A DNA stretch of 64,000 bases from Clavelina lepadiformis (taxonomy: Eukaryota > Chordata > Ascidiacea > Aplousobranchia > Clavelinidae), in assembly GCF_947623445.1 (NCBI RefSeq), contig NC_135242.1, positions 19,778,001 to 19,842,000 of the forward strand, written 5' to 3'. Position numbers and translations under genes: made by a program. Shown piece by piece: positions 52,386 through 64,000 of this stretch. The notes under the pieces were generated by a model. The model saw only the letters and a program-made list of their open reading frames with translations. It made no database searches and was not told where the DNA came from. Every line of letters begins with the position of its first letter. The stretch's first letter is position 1.

Positions 52386-52725
52386 CAGACGTGGGCAAAC
52401 TGCGGCTCGCGAGCCGCATGCGGCTCTCCGGCATGTTTTTTGTGGCTCTTCTAGTCGAATCGTAAAATTTCAAAAAAATTGTAAAGGCTACCAAGAGTAC
52501 CGTTTATGAACGTTTCTCTCTTTTTCTTTTCCTTATTTAGGCCAGCATTGATGACAAGTTGTTAATTATCCAAATTTAATGATATTTTTCGATTGAGGAA
52601 TGCAGATATGGAACAATTAAACGACATAAACTATTTATGACGTCATAATTTCTTATGACTTGGCTCGTCAGTAAAAATTTAACAACCAAAGTGGCTCTCG
52701 TGTTCAAAAAGGTTGCCCACCCCTG
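52386..52725. mobile_element. hAT-type MITE, 340 bp, with 8-bp target duplication
   Basis: The left terminus, cagacgtgggcaaactgcgg, pairs with the right terminus, ggttgcccacccctg. The 8-bp duplication gcataaac is perfect on both sides (52378-52385, 52726-52733). The internal ctgcggctcgcgagccgcatgcggctct segment is self-complementary. It is non-autonomous with no coding frame, and belongs to a different sub-family from the MITE at 44174. Confidence 0.92.
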
Positions 52726-52733
52726 GCATAAAC

Positions 52734-53666
52734 TGTAGGCTACGGACTTATAATCTGACAAGGAAAGTTTAGAATGAGAAACCATAGTCTATACATATTC
52801 TAGACTACAGATAATATGTATAAACTATGGGGAAACAGAGCTAGGTGAATCTTTTGTAGAAGCAACATCAGTTAAACTTCAAGCATGTATTAAGGAAAGC
52901 GCAAATGTATCGGTATCATAAAAGTAAAGATATAGGCTACAAATTGTAGCCTACAATGTAGGGAAAATTAAACGAAAACTTTTGTTCTGCTGCGTTAGGA
53001 GATGTATCCAGGTTTGCAATTTGGTACGGGAAAAAGGTGTTCAGTGTGAAGGATAGCCAGTATTACTTTTCAGTGTGGGAATTACCCTAACAAATAACGT
53101 GTAAAAACTTCCAGGTCGTAGTCACATTGCATGTTTAGTTTCAAACTTTTTGTTACTTTTCTTGCCACAAAACAGATTTACTTCTTTTCACGTAGCTTAT
53201 GATAGTGGTTCTTAACCCCAAATTTGCAGGTGCTTCAAATGGCCGAGCAATTGTATTATTTAATCACGTTCAATGCACAATAACAACAAGCTAAGAACAG
53301 GATTTCTTTGTTTTATCTTTAATGTAAGGGTATTCTAAATACAACCGCACAAGCAGTCACTTTTACACCAATGCAGAACATGACATACCTTATACATAAA
53401 TGCGAAACACGACTAAAATCTGTTTAAAACAGACAATATTATATAGTTAATAGTGATCATTTGGTCTACACCGCGGAAAACTTATTTCCTGGAAAAAGTA
53501 CGTTTAAAAGTGATGTCTCCGACAGATAATATCTGCGAAAGAAAAAAGAAGAGTTTATTGAATTACTTGCGTGACCTACAAACTTTTTCATTAAATATTA
53601 TTAGAGTTTATGCTTACAGTTACACAACAATTTTGTAGCATTCACTCACAGTTAACTTGCATGTTA
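52734..53666. other. Non-coding spacer
   Basis: No coding exon recognised. At about 53201 the sequence tagtggttcttaacc resembles a single hAT terminus, but I found no matching opposite end. The 3' part borders the presumed 3' end of the FABP-like gene. Confidence 0.45.
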
Positions 53667-53672
53667 TTTATT
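53667..53672 (-). promoter_or_regulatory. Candidate poly(A) signal of the FABP-like gene
   Basis: AATAAA on the minus strand, 90 bases downstream of the TAG at 53762-53764. Its closeness favours ending the gene in the third exon rather than splicing further downstream. Confidence 0.5.
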
Positions 53673-53761
53673 TGCAAATAAACTAACACCTACTAAAATT
53701 TTTAAAACCGTGGTGGTCAGTATAAAACGTTGTTATCGTTACACTAAAAATTTAACTTCTG

Positions 53762-54648
53762 CTAATGAAGCTTTCTCACGTCATAAAGGATATCTCCGTT
53801 AAGCTCCCTGCAAGCTTTTATTTTAGCTCCGCCGACGTCATATTCGCCTTGCATTGATCCATTCTCCATGACTACAACAGTCTGGAAATGTTTGTCGTTT
53901 TCATTATCAATTATTAAAGCACTTTAACGTACGTGATATTCTACACTGTGATAAATATTGCGGAAAGTCTTGGGAAAATGAATATCAGCATACGACAAAA
54001 CCAGAGTCATAAATGTATTATATAATCGTTCCAAATTTGATATAAACTTTTGGCAACTACTCCTTAATATCTATATTTATCAACATGAAAGACTTTAATT
54101 TGTCTAGATTCGCTAATAAAAGCCATTAGTGAAATGTAGGCTATGTTTTACCTATTCTAAAAGACCAAATAGGCCTAGAAAATCTATTGATATGGCCAAA
54201 ATTCCAAGAATGAATATTTTATACCTGCATTTGTTTTCTTCCAGGGCCAGTAATTGTGGCTGGCAGCCCTATTTCGAATTTGTCTGTCCACGACTGCGGC
54301 CCAGTTATTGTCTCCACGCTGAATTTATTACCGTTTTGTTGGATTACCAAACTAACTGGGGCGTTTTTACCAGCGGCAATATACTGTTCCGGAACACCTA
54401 TAAACAAAAGCTTTTATCATTGTATCACAAGCTACAACCTCATTGTTTTAACTTGTTATATTTAAGCCATACATTAAGTTAGGAATATAAGCTTAGTTTG
54501 AATTATATGTCAGCCTCCTTAGTCTATAACCACAAATTTGTTCTTCAAGCCTACAACTAAGTACAAAAGTTTCATCAGTACCCATGAGCTTCATAAATTC
54601 TTCGTAACCTTCCTGCCCGATCAACGTCCATGTTCCAGCAAAACTCAT
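53762..54648 (-). CDS. Fatty-acid-binding protein, FABP1/FABP6-like, three exons
   Basis: This is a small cytosolic beta-barrel carrier of fatty acids or bile-acid-like lipids. Exons are 54582-54648, 54225-54397 and 53762-53881, with phases 1 and 0, giving 119 residues. Seen: the start MSFAGTWTLIGQEGYEEFMK; then VPEQYIAAGKNAPVSLVIQQ, NGNKFSVETITGP and KFEIGLPATITGPGRKQMQ; then TVVVMENGSMQGEYDV and RELNGDILYDVRKLH before TAG. The intron positions match exons 1-2 and 2-3 of vertebrate FABP genes, and the residue pattern is closest to liver and ileal types. Oddity: family members run about 127-133 residues and end with two more strands. This one stops about 10 residues early. A donor-like GTGAGA after LYD could lead to a fourth exon. 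Confidence 0.8.
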
Positions 54649-54750
54649 GTTCACGTAAAGAAAATGCTCAGTGGCCTATATCTAAAAATTAAGAAGGCTT
54701 TTACAACCTCTACTCTTGAAATTTAAATTGTTAAGCAATGGTTACGAAAA

Positions 54751-54799
54751 GCAAAACTTTGGTTTTCGAATGCAAAACTTTGGTTCTCGAATGCAAAAC
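54751..54799. repeat. 21-bp direct repeat, about 2.3 copies
   Basis: gcaaaactttggttttcgaat (one base longer than the display limit elsewhere) is abbreviated here as gcaaaactttgg-(n9). Copies lie at 54751-54771 and 54772-54792, followed by a partial copy, gcaaaac. It lies about 100 bases upstream of the FABP-like start codon, in its likely promoter. Confidence 0.8.
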
Positions 54800-57700
54800 A
54801 AACGACCAAGACGCTTACTAAAGCTCTGCTTACTAAAACGTCTTGCAGTTGCGTTGCTAGAATTAAATATGGACTTCCTTCACGAGACCCTATAGCCTGG
54901 CAAAAGTTCATCCCGTACAAGCAAAAAGCAATACGCCAAGAAGTTGTCAAGCACATTATCTTACTTCCCGAAATATCTCAAATTCAGTGCGCACTTCCTC
55001 AATTAGTTGCCTTGACCTATCGTTGGGAAAGAGATTTGTATTTATTTCTAATTTCCTTCATTTAATACTTTTACATTTAGCCAGATTACGTATTTAATAC
55101 ATATTTATTAAACTTGTTTCAGTGTGTATTAAGTTATTGGATTATTGCATCCTAATCGAATATCTTAATACGCAGATAGATTACATGTTTGTCGATCTTG
55201 AAAAGTAATTGTTGATTATACAAGGTAATTTATATAATAATATAATTTTTTGCTAATTCATTATATCTGTACTGACAGCTGTCAGTTTTATACCAAATAC
55301 GTTTAGCCAGGCACTCAATTTCATTCAATTACAACAGTTACTTGCTACCCGACCACTAGCCTATACTTACGTTTTATTTTTGAGTTCTCGATAGGCTACT
55401 GGTCAGTGGGCACGCAAGACAGTATGTTATCAGAAAATTCGTACTAATACTAATTTGTACTATACTAATAATAATAATACTAATTTTGCAGGATTGATTA
55501 ATTAAAACTATCCACAATTTTACCTATGTCGACTATTACACAATTGTTGAGTCATTTTTATATGCATAAACTTGTTTAAATGCTAACACGACAACCTTAC
55601 TCTATTTATAAATGAATCCAAGGAACACATCTCAATGGGTTAAACAACAGGTGGCCGAATATTTAGCTGGTATTGTTTTGCAAAATGCTGAAGAGTTTCA
55701 AAAAATTCTCCGAAATTAATACTGTATAAAAACATTTCTTCTATAATTAAGGCAAATAACTTTGCATTTGTTTCTTTGGCTTGCCTAAACCGCCTCTTGA
55801 CAACAATGCTTTGTTAGGGCCCATGCATATTGTTATGTACTGCATTTTGTAAGGTTATGTTAACCTAACTATCACCTACAGTAGGCTAATGGCGCTGTCG
55901 ACGAAGCACGAACATACAGTCCACACTTGAAATTCTTCAAAACGACAAATACTTTCATTTCTTTATCCGAGCGTGAGCGTATAGTTGGTGACGTCCTACA
56001 ATAATTCAACTGAAAATAACGACGAAGAAAACGGCAAATTATGAGCGCGAGAAAAACCTTCACCTCAAGATCGATAGCAATCAAATTTTAAAGTATCGGT
56101 GAGCGTCTGCATACCTAAACAGCAGCTGATATTGGACATAAAGCATCAAAAACCAGTTAAGTTTCAATTTTATTGCGCGGTTTCAGTTAAAACCGTTGAA
56201 AAATCCCTGGCGCAAGCACGTTTTTGAAAAATTGTCTGAATCACCGTTAATCTTTGCTCGTCGAATCTGTTAAAGCGAAACGAACGACGACGACAAGAGA
56301 ACGACAGACAGCTTGAGCTAATAAACAATGCTTTTAATTCAATCTGCGACGTGCTTACCCTAATTGATTGCAGCTTAGGATCGTGTAACAAATCTGTCTT
56401 CAGTATGACGGACCAATCCAGCAACTGTTCAACAAGACGTGTTGTTGACTAATGTGCAGTCCCACAGCGTACAAACCGCAAATCTGAAAACGCTCTTAAA
56501 AATTACAGAAATAACTACACCTCGTTCCAGATGGGGAAATGAAAGAATGTGAGTGACCGTTTACCACAATACCTTTATGCTTGAGTGACTTTTGGATGGT
56601 GCAATAACTACTAGAATGTCATGACCCTACTGTTAAGTAAACTGTATTGGAATGACCGGGAACGTACGGCGCTATATATCGAAAGTATGTTATACTTAAG
56701 CTTAGGCCTATAGCCTTAGCCTTTGTGGTATCACTTCTAATGTTTTCCTGTCTGCCCTATGTCAATATTGGACCTCCGAAACACCGTCACAATCCGACAG
56801 CCAAGGGCGCGACTTGATCTCGAAAGAAAACTCACTTTTTCCTTGCTTACTTGCTCCGACGATAGACAGTAATTGCTATCTGAGCATGTGATGTGCGTGC
56901 CACGCCCAATTAGTGCGCAAAATCTCAGATTAATAGATGAAGACAAAATACATGTGTTCAATTTTAAGTTTTATTCACATTTTATGTATTTATTCAAATT
57001 TTATTTTATTGTACTGCATATTATTTTAGAAATACCCTACTGCTGTATTTTGTTGTTATAATTGATAAATAATTCGTTATAGTAAAGTGCAGAATCCTTT
57101 TGGAAGATTTTACTTGATCAAAATTATAGGCCTACAGGCTACAGTTGCACGGACAATTTCATTCTGATGAATCTCATATTGCACTGAAGATAAGCGCAAA
57201 GTGGTTTTAAAATAAACTGCCCATATCTTTGAAGGAAATAGATATACTTAATAAACGGAATGGTCTTTTGGATTACCTCAGTGGGGCAAACTTGCTTGTC
57301 ATCACGTAATTTGTTGCCTTGTTTGCGTTACCAGATACCAGTAGGCTTATATGAAAATTAAATATGGGATGTGGAAATATTTGGGAAATCGATAGAACCG
57401 GAGCTTTTGACTTTAACTTCTGTGTGTAGCTGAACCGAGCCCGATCTGATTACGTCATATTCAAAGACCAAGAAATTTAAATTTGCAAAATGCTTTTGCC
57501 GTTACGCGGTAATCTATCTCCTCGGTATGTATGTCGGCTGCATTTAAATGGATGTATGAAATGAAAGCATTTGTCAGACACAAATTGTAAGATCGATCTT
57601 TAAGGAACAGCATAAACAAATACAGTATATCACATATACTCGCGCAAATAAATCGTATACGTTCTTAAAACAAAGCAACCGAAAGATTGAGTACTTGAGT

Positions 57701-58893
57701 GTGGAACGCGCGACACTTTGCGCACCACTCCAATGAATTCCATCACGACTTCAGCTATGTAGTGTACAAACAACTGCCGGTTGCCAATCATGCTTACGTA
57801 ATTAATTCTCAGTAAACTTTTCCCTATGTTTTGATGACTTTAAGAGCCTCGAATGGACCCCTTATACCAGGCATAAGCCCTTTACAGATATCGTTTTATA
57901 AGGCTACAATTTTTCACAAAAATGGATTGGAATTAGGCCTACGAGAAATGCAGAAACGTTTGCTGATAACAATAAGTATTTTTCTGTAGCATTCTGTCTT
58001 TTAAGGAGCTACTTCGAGCACTCTAGGCTGAATATTGATTTAGTTCAGTGATTATTCCATCGAAAATTTGAAATTTATACTTTTGTCTGTCAGGTGGTGC
58101 TATAGACTTTGTATTGAATTTGCGAAAATTTAAACGTACAAAATGTCATAATAGAAAGATGCAAGTCATGATTAAATCAGTTGCCCTCGGGGAAATTTCT
58201 CTATTGTGACGTAAAAAGATTGTCTGGGCTTAAAGTACGATATGACTTGAAATAAACAGAATTTTCAAAAAAAAAGACGTACAAAAAGTTTATGATAAAA
58301 ACGCCCATAATCCTAATTCCATAAACCAATATTTTAACATACAAATAAAATGGCTGCTTATATAAATTTGAAATTATCTTGTAGGTTTGAGTTTTTGTAG
58401 CAGACTGAGAATTTACATTATTTTTTCCCGACCAACGGGCCACGGCACAACAACTTAACACAACTTAAGGTTTTCCTGTGTGCCAGGTCAGGAAGCTATT
58501 GAAGAGAGGTAAAGTTTGTGAAAAATAGAAATTTGGAAACTTTACTTGGTTGCAGAGTCGTGGCCAAGTCATCAAACTCGAGTCGCAAGTCTTGTCATTT
58601 ACCTTTAAAGACTCAAGTCGAGTCTTTCTGCAGAAGTGACTCGAATCATTTTGATAATAAGACTCGAATCCAGAGTCGATTAATATTTGAAACCTTTAAT
58701 ATTCCAGGGCTCTGGAAGTCATTGTATTGTTGTCCCGTCTTCCACAATAGAAACATTGGGCAACAAATTTTTTGTTTTGTTTTGTTTATCTTGATTTTTT
58801 GATGTTTCTTTATGTTTTTTTTCTGCGCTGGGTTGGAAAATGACTTTAGTTTTTTCGTAATGTTTTCACGTAATTTTGTTTTCACGTAATTAC
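54800..58893. other. Intergenic region with no supported gene
   Basis: No exon, RNA gene or element with both ends was recognised. Short open frames at 55872-56084 and 56170-56424 (minus strand) have no recognisable motif. A repetitive gactcg-rich stretch occurs at about 58545-58685. The left target duplication of the next hAT MITE is 58886-58893. Confidence 0.5.
58545..58685. repeat. Clustered actcgagtc / gactcg repeats
   Basis: At least eight variants of gactcg, agtcg and actcgagtc occur in both orientations within 140 bases (for example aactcgagtcgcaagtc, ctcaagtcgagtc, gactcgaatccagagtcg). The density of inverted copies suggests a degraded DNA transposon or a foldback element. No defined ends were found. 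Confidence 0.55.
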
Positions 58894-59530
58894 TAGGGCA
58901 ACCAGTTTTTTGACCTAAAAATGCTAAATCTTGACCTTAAAATTTGCAAATTTTGACCTCATTTTGACCTAAAAAGTTTAAATTTTGACCTTATTTTGAC
59001 CTAAAACGTTTAAATTTTGACCTCATTTTGAAAAACGCTATACTGATAGTCTCTACACTGTCTACAGCAACTTTCTAATCTAAAGCTGCATTTAAAAATG
59101 ACAAAATGCTTTTCTAGTGTTGACTTTTTTTTCGTTTCTGCGTATTAAGATTGACAACTTGCAGTTTCAAATGCAATGCCGTCACATCGTGACGTCACCA
59201 AACGCGCTGAAAAGCCTTCCCTCTCTTTGTGTCTTTGGTTCTAAGTAAAATTTGCGGGACTGGAATTGTTTGCGGTGCAAGAAAAGAGAAAAACGGAAGA
59301 ATAATATTACAAAATGGTTACAAAATTACAAGTTTAATAGATTTTGACCTAAAAAAAAGACCTAACGAAACAATTTGACCGTATTTTGACCTAACGTAAC
59401 ATTTTGACTTTATCTGACCTAATAACTTCTATACCACATGTCGTACAAAGCTGAAATTTGTTTTGTGCTTGTTTCATAGCATTCTGAGCAGGTAAAAAAA
59501 AATTGACCATATTGACTTTTGGTTGCCCTA
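58894..59530. mobile_element. hAT-type MITE, 637 bp, with 8-bp target duplication
   Basis: The ends tagggcaacca and tggttgcccta are inverted repeats, and the perfect 8-bp duplication gtaattac lies at 58886-58893 and 59531-59538. The interior has many copies of ttttgacct and gacctaaaa, clustered near both ends (about 58908-59035 and 59340-59425), which look like subterminal repeats. No coding frame. It is distinct from the other two hAT MITEs in the window. Confidence 0.9.
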
Positions 59531-59879
59531 GTAATTACTAATGTTTTGAAATAATGAAATTTTTCCTGCAATGCAATATGCATTAGATTAACTGCAATAA
59601 TGGTTATTGGTGTAAAAGCAAGATGCCACGTTAGTTTATTTTAAACTAACTCTAAAAGATTAGCACAATAACACATGTAGCACACGTTCAATAGTACGGA
59701 AAACAGCAAAATATGCTAAATAGAGGTTTGAACAGCATTTTGGTTATCATCCCGAATCAAGGTTCGCTTTTTTTTGATAACGAAATGACATATCAGTTAC
59801 AAAAAGCAGTTACACCAGACTTAAGATGATACATAAAAACGCAAGAAAACACAACTCGTACACAGTAAAATGAATGAAT

Positions 59880-61450
59880 ACCGAATAAAATGAACGTTTA
59901 GCACAGACGACCAAAAACGCACATTTGATAGACTCTTTTGTTTATATGTGGTGCTGTCCTCTCGAACCAAATTCCAGATGTAACCTTCTATCATGGCTTC
60001 ATCCCACCTCCTTTGGTATCGTTTTTCCATTACTTGAATATCTTGATGGAAACGTTCTTCATGCTCCACGCTCGTATCTTTCAAGTTATCACGAAAAATA
60101 CCATGTTGGAATGTAAAAAATGTAATTTTTGGGACATACGACAACCAAGGTTTTTATAAGTTTATATCAAATTTGACACCACCTATGTGTAGCCTTCCAT
60201 TCTATGGTTGCCAAGAAAACCTTCTACTGTCATTCGAAATGTTTGCCAAGTGCGTTTTTCGATCTGAATCAGACATCGATTCCTCCTGTTGTTTTGATGC
60301 CAAAATTTTTCTTATTTGGGGTCCAACAAATATCTCACCCTTAACCTTGGCTTCAGAGAGATTTGGAAACATGGAACAAACATATTGAAATGCACTACTT
60401 TCAGCTACCAACGCTTTCACAGACTGCTTTGCAAGCCCTAATTTGATATGTAAAGGCGGCAGCAGAATTTTACTTCTCTGAACGACAGGTGCGTTTTCAA
60501 TATTGTGTGAACCCGGGGTAAGTTCTTCATGCGGTGGCCGGTCTTTTCTAAGATAATGCAGTTCATCTGCCCTGCAGTCCTACAAGCATAGGAAGCAAGA
60601 ATGCTTAGTATAGCCTCTTTGCAAACCCAACAAAAACGCTATCATTTTGAGGTCTCCACATACATCCCAATTGTGATCTTTTTATTGAATCAACTTCAGT
60701 AAATTTTTTACACTTTCATAGTTTTTTTTCATTTGAACAGAATGTGCTAATGGTATTGATGGAGAGGTATTGCCGTTGTGAAGGAGAACAGCTTTTAAGC
60801 TCCGCCTTGAACTATCAATAAACAAACGTCAGCCGGAAACAAAGTAATCAATCCCAATCTCTTGAAACAGGACACGTATGTTAACACAATAGCAAATATG
60901 TTCAGATACAGAAAAAAAATTGCGAAGGTCACGTGTCTCTTCCTCGATGTGCAAACCTTGCAGGTAGGATCCAGAAAATTCCATTCTTTGAGGCGAGAAG
61001 TAAGAAGCTTTGCTTTTGCTTTTGTAAGACCTAAATCTATAACTAAATCATCTATTTCATTTTGCTTCGGAAAATGTGGAGTATTGCTGTTCATTTCATC
61101 ATCTTCAAAGTTAACATCATCTACTTCAGATGATATGAATGATAGAGCATAATTTGATTTTTCTTACCTCAGTGGTGGACTAGGAATAGGTAGAACTGCA
61201 ATATGACTGACAGGCGCAATCGATAAAGGAATATTGGGACCAAAAATCTTTTTTCTGTCTTTTAGTTTTCTATACTTTGAAATATCCACCGTGCAGAAAT
61301 ACCAATCGTTGTGGTGATTATTAGGCGCCCGCCAGATACGGAGTATGGGAAAGACATGCTTTTGCGACTACCTCGCAACCATTCTTCTAATGTGGATCTC
61401 CACTTCCAAAGATAATAAAATTATTGTCTAGCATGCGAAATGCCTCTATT
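59880..61450 (-). pseudogene. Broken copy of a recurrent uncharacterised invertebrate gene
   Basis: The minus strand reads as one interrupted protein. Blocks in order are STLEEWLRGSRKSMSFP, then IWRAPNNHHNDWYFCTV after a frame change, KAKAKLLTSRLKEWNFL, SLKAVLLHNGNTSPSIPLAH, WDVCGDLKMIAFLLGLQ, ILLPPLHIKLGLAKQSVKAL, EIFVGPQIRKIL, and EERFHQDIQVMEKRYQRRWD. Lesions include a frameshift near 61335, an in-frame TAA just after PSPPLR (about 61165), stops within LIQ-stop-KDHN and LCL-stop-DCRADE, and a stop after RRFSWQP. I recall the intact family as predicted proteins present in many copies in invertebrate genomes, without known function. It is intronless here, which fits a mobile or retro-copied origin. 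Confidence 0.75.
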
Positions 61451-64000
61451 AGTACTGTAAAGTTTTCAGATGAAAAGTTCACCTAAAAACACACCATGAC
61501 TTTTCATTTGAGGACAACAAGGTTTTTGCAAAATATAAACCTATGTATACTCTCACCAGTGTGCTATCTTCAACTAAACGAAATCGCGCCAAAATTGTTA
61601 TAAAGGTTTCCTGTTTTTTTTTTCTGCAATTACTTCAAATATTTAAAAAAAAACTTGCAGACAAGTCCACAAAAAATATTTTTAAAGAAAAGGCACTGAG
61701 GTGCAATATTTTTGTGGTACTTATGTGTACCATTGGTCCTCAAGGATCAGGGAAACATCCAACATCGTCACAGTAAAATAAAATTTGTTTTCAATTGGTG
61801 AAAACATATTTTTGCAAATAGCTTAAAAATCATTGACATTAGACAAAAATAACACCGAATTCAGCATCAGCGACCTCAAAGACATATAAAAATACTAAAA
61901 AATTTGGATAAGCAAAAATATGTTGTCTATCAACCAAGCAGGGGATTGTCTCTGCATAGCGCTACAAGCTACACAACGAAAAAACATAGTCAGCGTAAAA
62001 ACTAGTACAGTATTTGTATTTCGACATTATTATGCAAGTGCTTAGAAGAACTGTGAAAAGTCCCCATTCATTTGTTGCAGCTTCCGCGTTTTCTCTTCAA
62101 AACAGGGAATTGGGAAGGAAGTTAAAGTAACCAACAATAGCTTATGTGCAAGCTAAACATATTTAAACAATGACTTGTTAAAGTATTGCATCATGATAGA
62201 TCATATCGGGTTATGTTACCTCACTACCGCGAACAACTATTCAACGATTATTTTCCAAAATTAAAATAGTAATTTTGTAGTTTTAAATTTATCAAATCTT
62301 TCAATTCAAAATTTTTGTAGCAATAAAATTCTTTTTAAAAATTGTCAAAAAATATTAGAATCAGTATGAGCAGTAGGTTTAAGCCTTAAACTTTTTGAAA
62401 TGTTTACACTGATACTGTTCTCAGAAACATATTATGGCCCACACCTAAAATAAATAATTGTTTTTCGACGTTGCGCAACAAAGTAAGCAAACAAACGACC
62501 TCCCGGCAACCCAACGGTGATGATCACCAACAAAATGGACCATAACGCCATGTTCACGTAAATAGCTCGGCAATGGATGTCATTGTTGTAGGGAAAGCAT
62601 CACGAGAAAATGTTTGGAGCGGAACCTTGATCACGACACAATTAACTTGCTGACGCTGGAGTCACGGGTATAAATAACTGAGTTAATATCGGAAGCGTAA
62701 GGGCTAGAGGAAGTGCGAAAATGCTACTTTGCAATTTTGTTTTGTTTTGCAACAACTGCATAGAAAATGCAGTATTGTAATACCTACCGTTTCCAAGGTA
62801 CTTAACTAACTTTTACGTTTCGATCACTGGCAGGTGAAAAATGTTCTTGTGAGGCATGTCCGCTGTGGGCTTGCAGAATAGAAAAGTTACCTTACCCTGT
62901 GGATACAGGGTGTATAGCAGTAACCGGGCCAAGCAATTAAGCTTAGTCGGCGCATTTAGACTGTTCAAAGTTCGAAATGTGGAGCGCAATAAAATATCTG
63001 ACCCCTGACGGCAAGCAAAAGTACTGGGTGTGTTGCAATGATTCATCGGTAGCCTTTTCGTGACATTCAAACTTTTTGACTTGTGTGTGGTTTTACGAAA
63101 TAGACTACAGGCCTACTATGCTAATATAGCTTGATAAGCCCTTTAGCAAAATCAACAGTTGAACAATGGGATAGGTTAAGTTTTGTTAATTAGCTTTGAT
63201 TTTGTTTAACTCATGTAAGAACAATTTTCAACAATGACGGGTTATTGCATCATCTAAAATATAATATATAATAATAATATTATTATTGTATAAATTAAAT
63301 AATAATATTAATAATTTATTTTGTTGAAGGTAATGCCACATTATAAAGGTGAAAGTGAGTAGCGACATTATAAATGGATTGTATGAACTCTTCTTGTTGG
63401 ATTTGCAAATCAAACTTTGTGATTTATCTTCAATTAAAACAGCATGACATGCAAAGTTTATTCATTCATTCACTTAGTCTGCTGATACTTTATTTGTGGC
63501 TGTGTTACTCGTCGTACATTGTCATCGAGTCATCTTTTAATCATGTCCATTTTAAGCCTTTGGGCAGGAGTACCAAATATGTCAATCGCTATTGACCTGT
63601 CGAGTTTAGGATATTTTCCGTATAATTAAGTTTATGTTTATACGTGCACGGAAGCCTTTTTTCTGCACGAAGTCCTTTTTTAAAGCTATACCTGGCCATT
63701 TTTACAGCAGGTCGCGACACTTTTGCCCTAGGGGTCTTGTCACTTTTTCCGCTCGTTGTATGTTTTGCGAGGCTGTTATTTTATCTTAGTACAATTGTTT
63801 GCATATTAATTTTTTGCTTTTTGCACGCACTGACATAAAAATTAAAGGTACGATGCTCTTGTCAATAGTAGAAAATTTAACTACTATTTAGTTGAAATGC
63901 TTATTAAATCAATGCTCTGTGTTGTAGGAAGGTGTATTTTTTAAATCTTGTTCAAGGCATAGCATAAAAGTGGCAGCTGAAGCACGGAATGTGCCTGAGA
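61451..64000. other. Terminal region with no supported gene
   Basis: I found no exon or RNA gene. A low-complexity AT tract (ataataatatt and taataatatta runs) occupies about 63254-63322. Open frames of up to 85 codons (for example 62813-63070, minus) have no recognisable motif. Confidence 0.5.
63254..63322. repeat. AT-rich low-complexity tract
   Basis: Mostly taa/att repeats, self-complementary over short runs (aataataatattattatt). Similar in composition to the tract in collagen intron 14. No function evident. Confidence 0.7.

Noticed and set aside
53198..53230. hAT terminus (tagtggttcttaacc)
   Set aside because: No opposite inverted end or 8-bp duplication was found nearby, so no element is called.
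53440..53500. Fourth exon for the FABP-like gene after acceptor tactttttccag (minus strand)
   Set aside because: The encoded tail does not resemble the FABP C-terminus, and a poly(A) hexamer occurs earlier. Kept only as an alternative.
62813..63070. 85-codon minus-strand open frame with higher GC than its surroundings
   Set aside because: No family motif was recognised and no supporting splice structure was visible.

Overview
This is a eukaryotic, animal, AT-rich window. It is densely spliced, with introns mostly of 70 to 2500 bases and canonical GT-AG borders. Gene content fits an invertebrate deuterostome with a fairly compact genome, and an ascidian tunicate is my best guess: a type IV collagen, a FoxJ2/3 forkhead factor, tandem cytidine deaminases, a liver/ileal-type fatty-acid-binding protein, tRNA-derived SINEs and hAT/pogo MITEs. 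The species assignment is inference; nothing in the window is strictly diagnostic.

Layout. Bases 1-8.9 kb show no gene I can support. Bases 9000-23615 (+) hold a complete type IV collagen chain of the alpha2 class. I resolved it into 35 coding exons with consistent phases, giving 1763 residues: signal peptide, cysteine-rich 7S-like start, long interrupted Gly-X-Y domain, and a 12-cysteine NC1 domain. Bases 27549-37222 (+) hold a complete FoxJ2/3 transcription factor with 16 coding exons and 583 residues. Bases 40750-47718 (-) carry three tandem cytidine deaminase genes that share one three-exon plan. The middle copy has lost the nucleoside-binding Asn/Glu motif. The most 3' copy has an AC in place of the AG acceptor before exon 2. 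Bases 53762-54648 (-) hold a small FABP1/FABP6-like gene.

Mobile DNA. There are three copies of one tRNA-headed SINE family (25.9, 43.8 and 46.9 kb). A decayed LINE lies at 47.9-51.5 kb, with a pogo/Tigger-like MITE inserted in its reverse transcriptase. Three hAT-type MITEs have intact 8-bp target duplications (44174-44486, 52386-52725, 58894-59530). A stop-ridden copy of a recurrent invertebrate protein family lies at 59.9-61.4 kb (-). The remaining stretches look non-coding.

The genes do not form an operon and look functionally independent: basement membrane, transcription, pyrimidine salvage and lipid binding. The most notable biology is the deaminase cluster with its divergent middle paralogue. 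I did not find a clearly new molecular system; the better leads are that paralogue, the odd splice site beside it, and the SINE family with a shared central domain.
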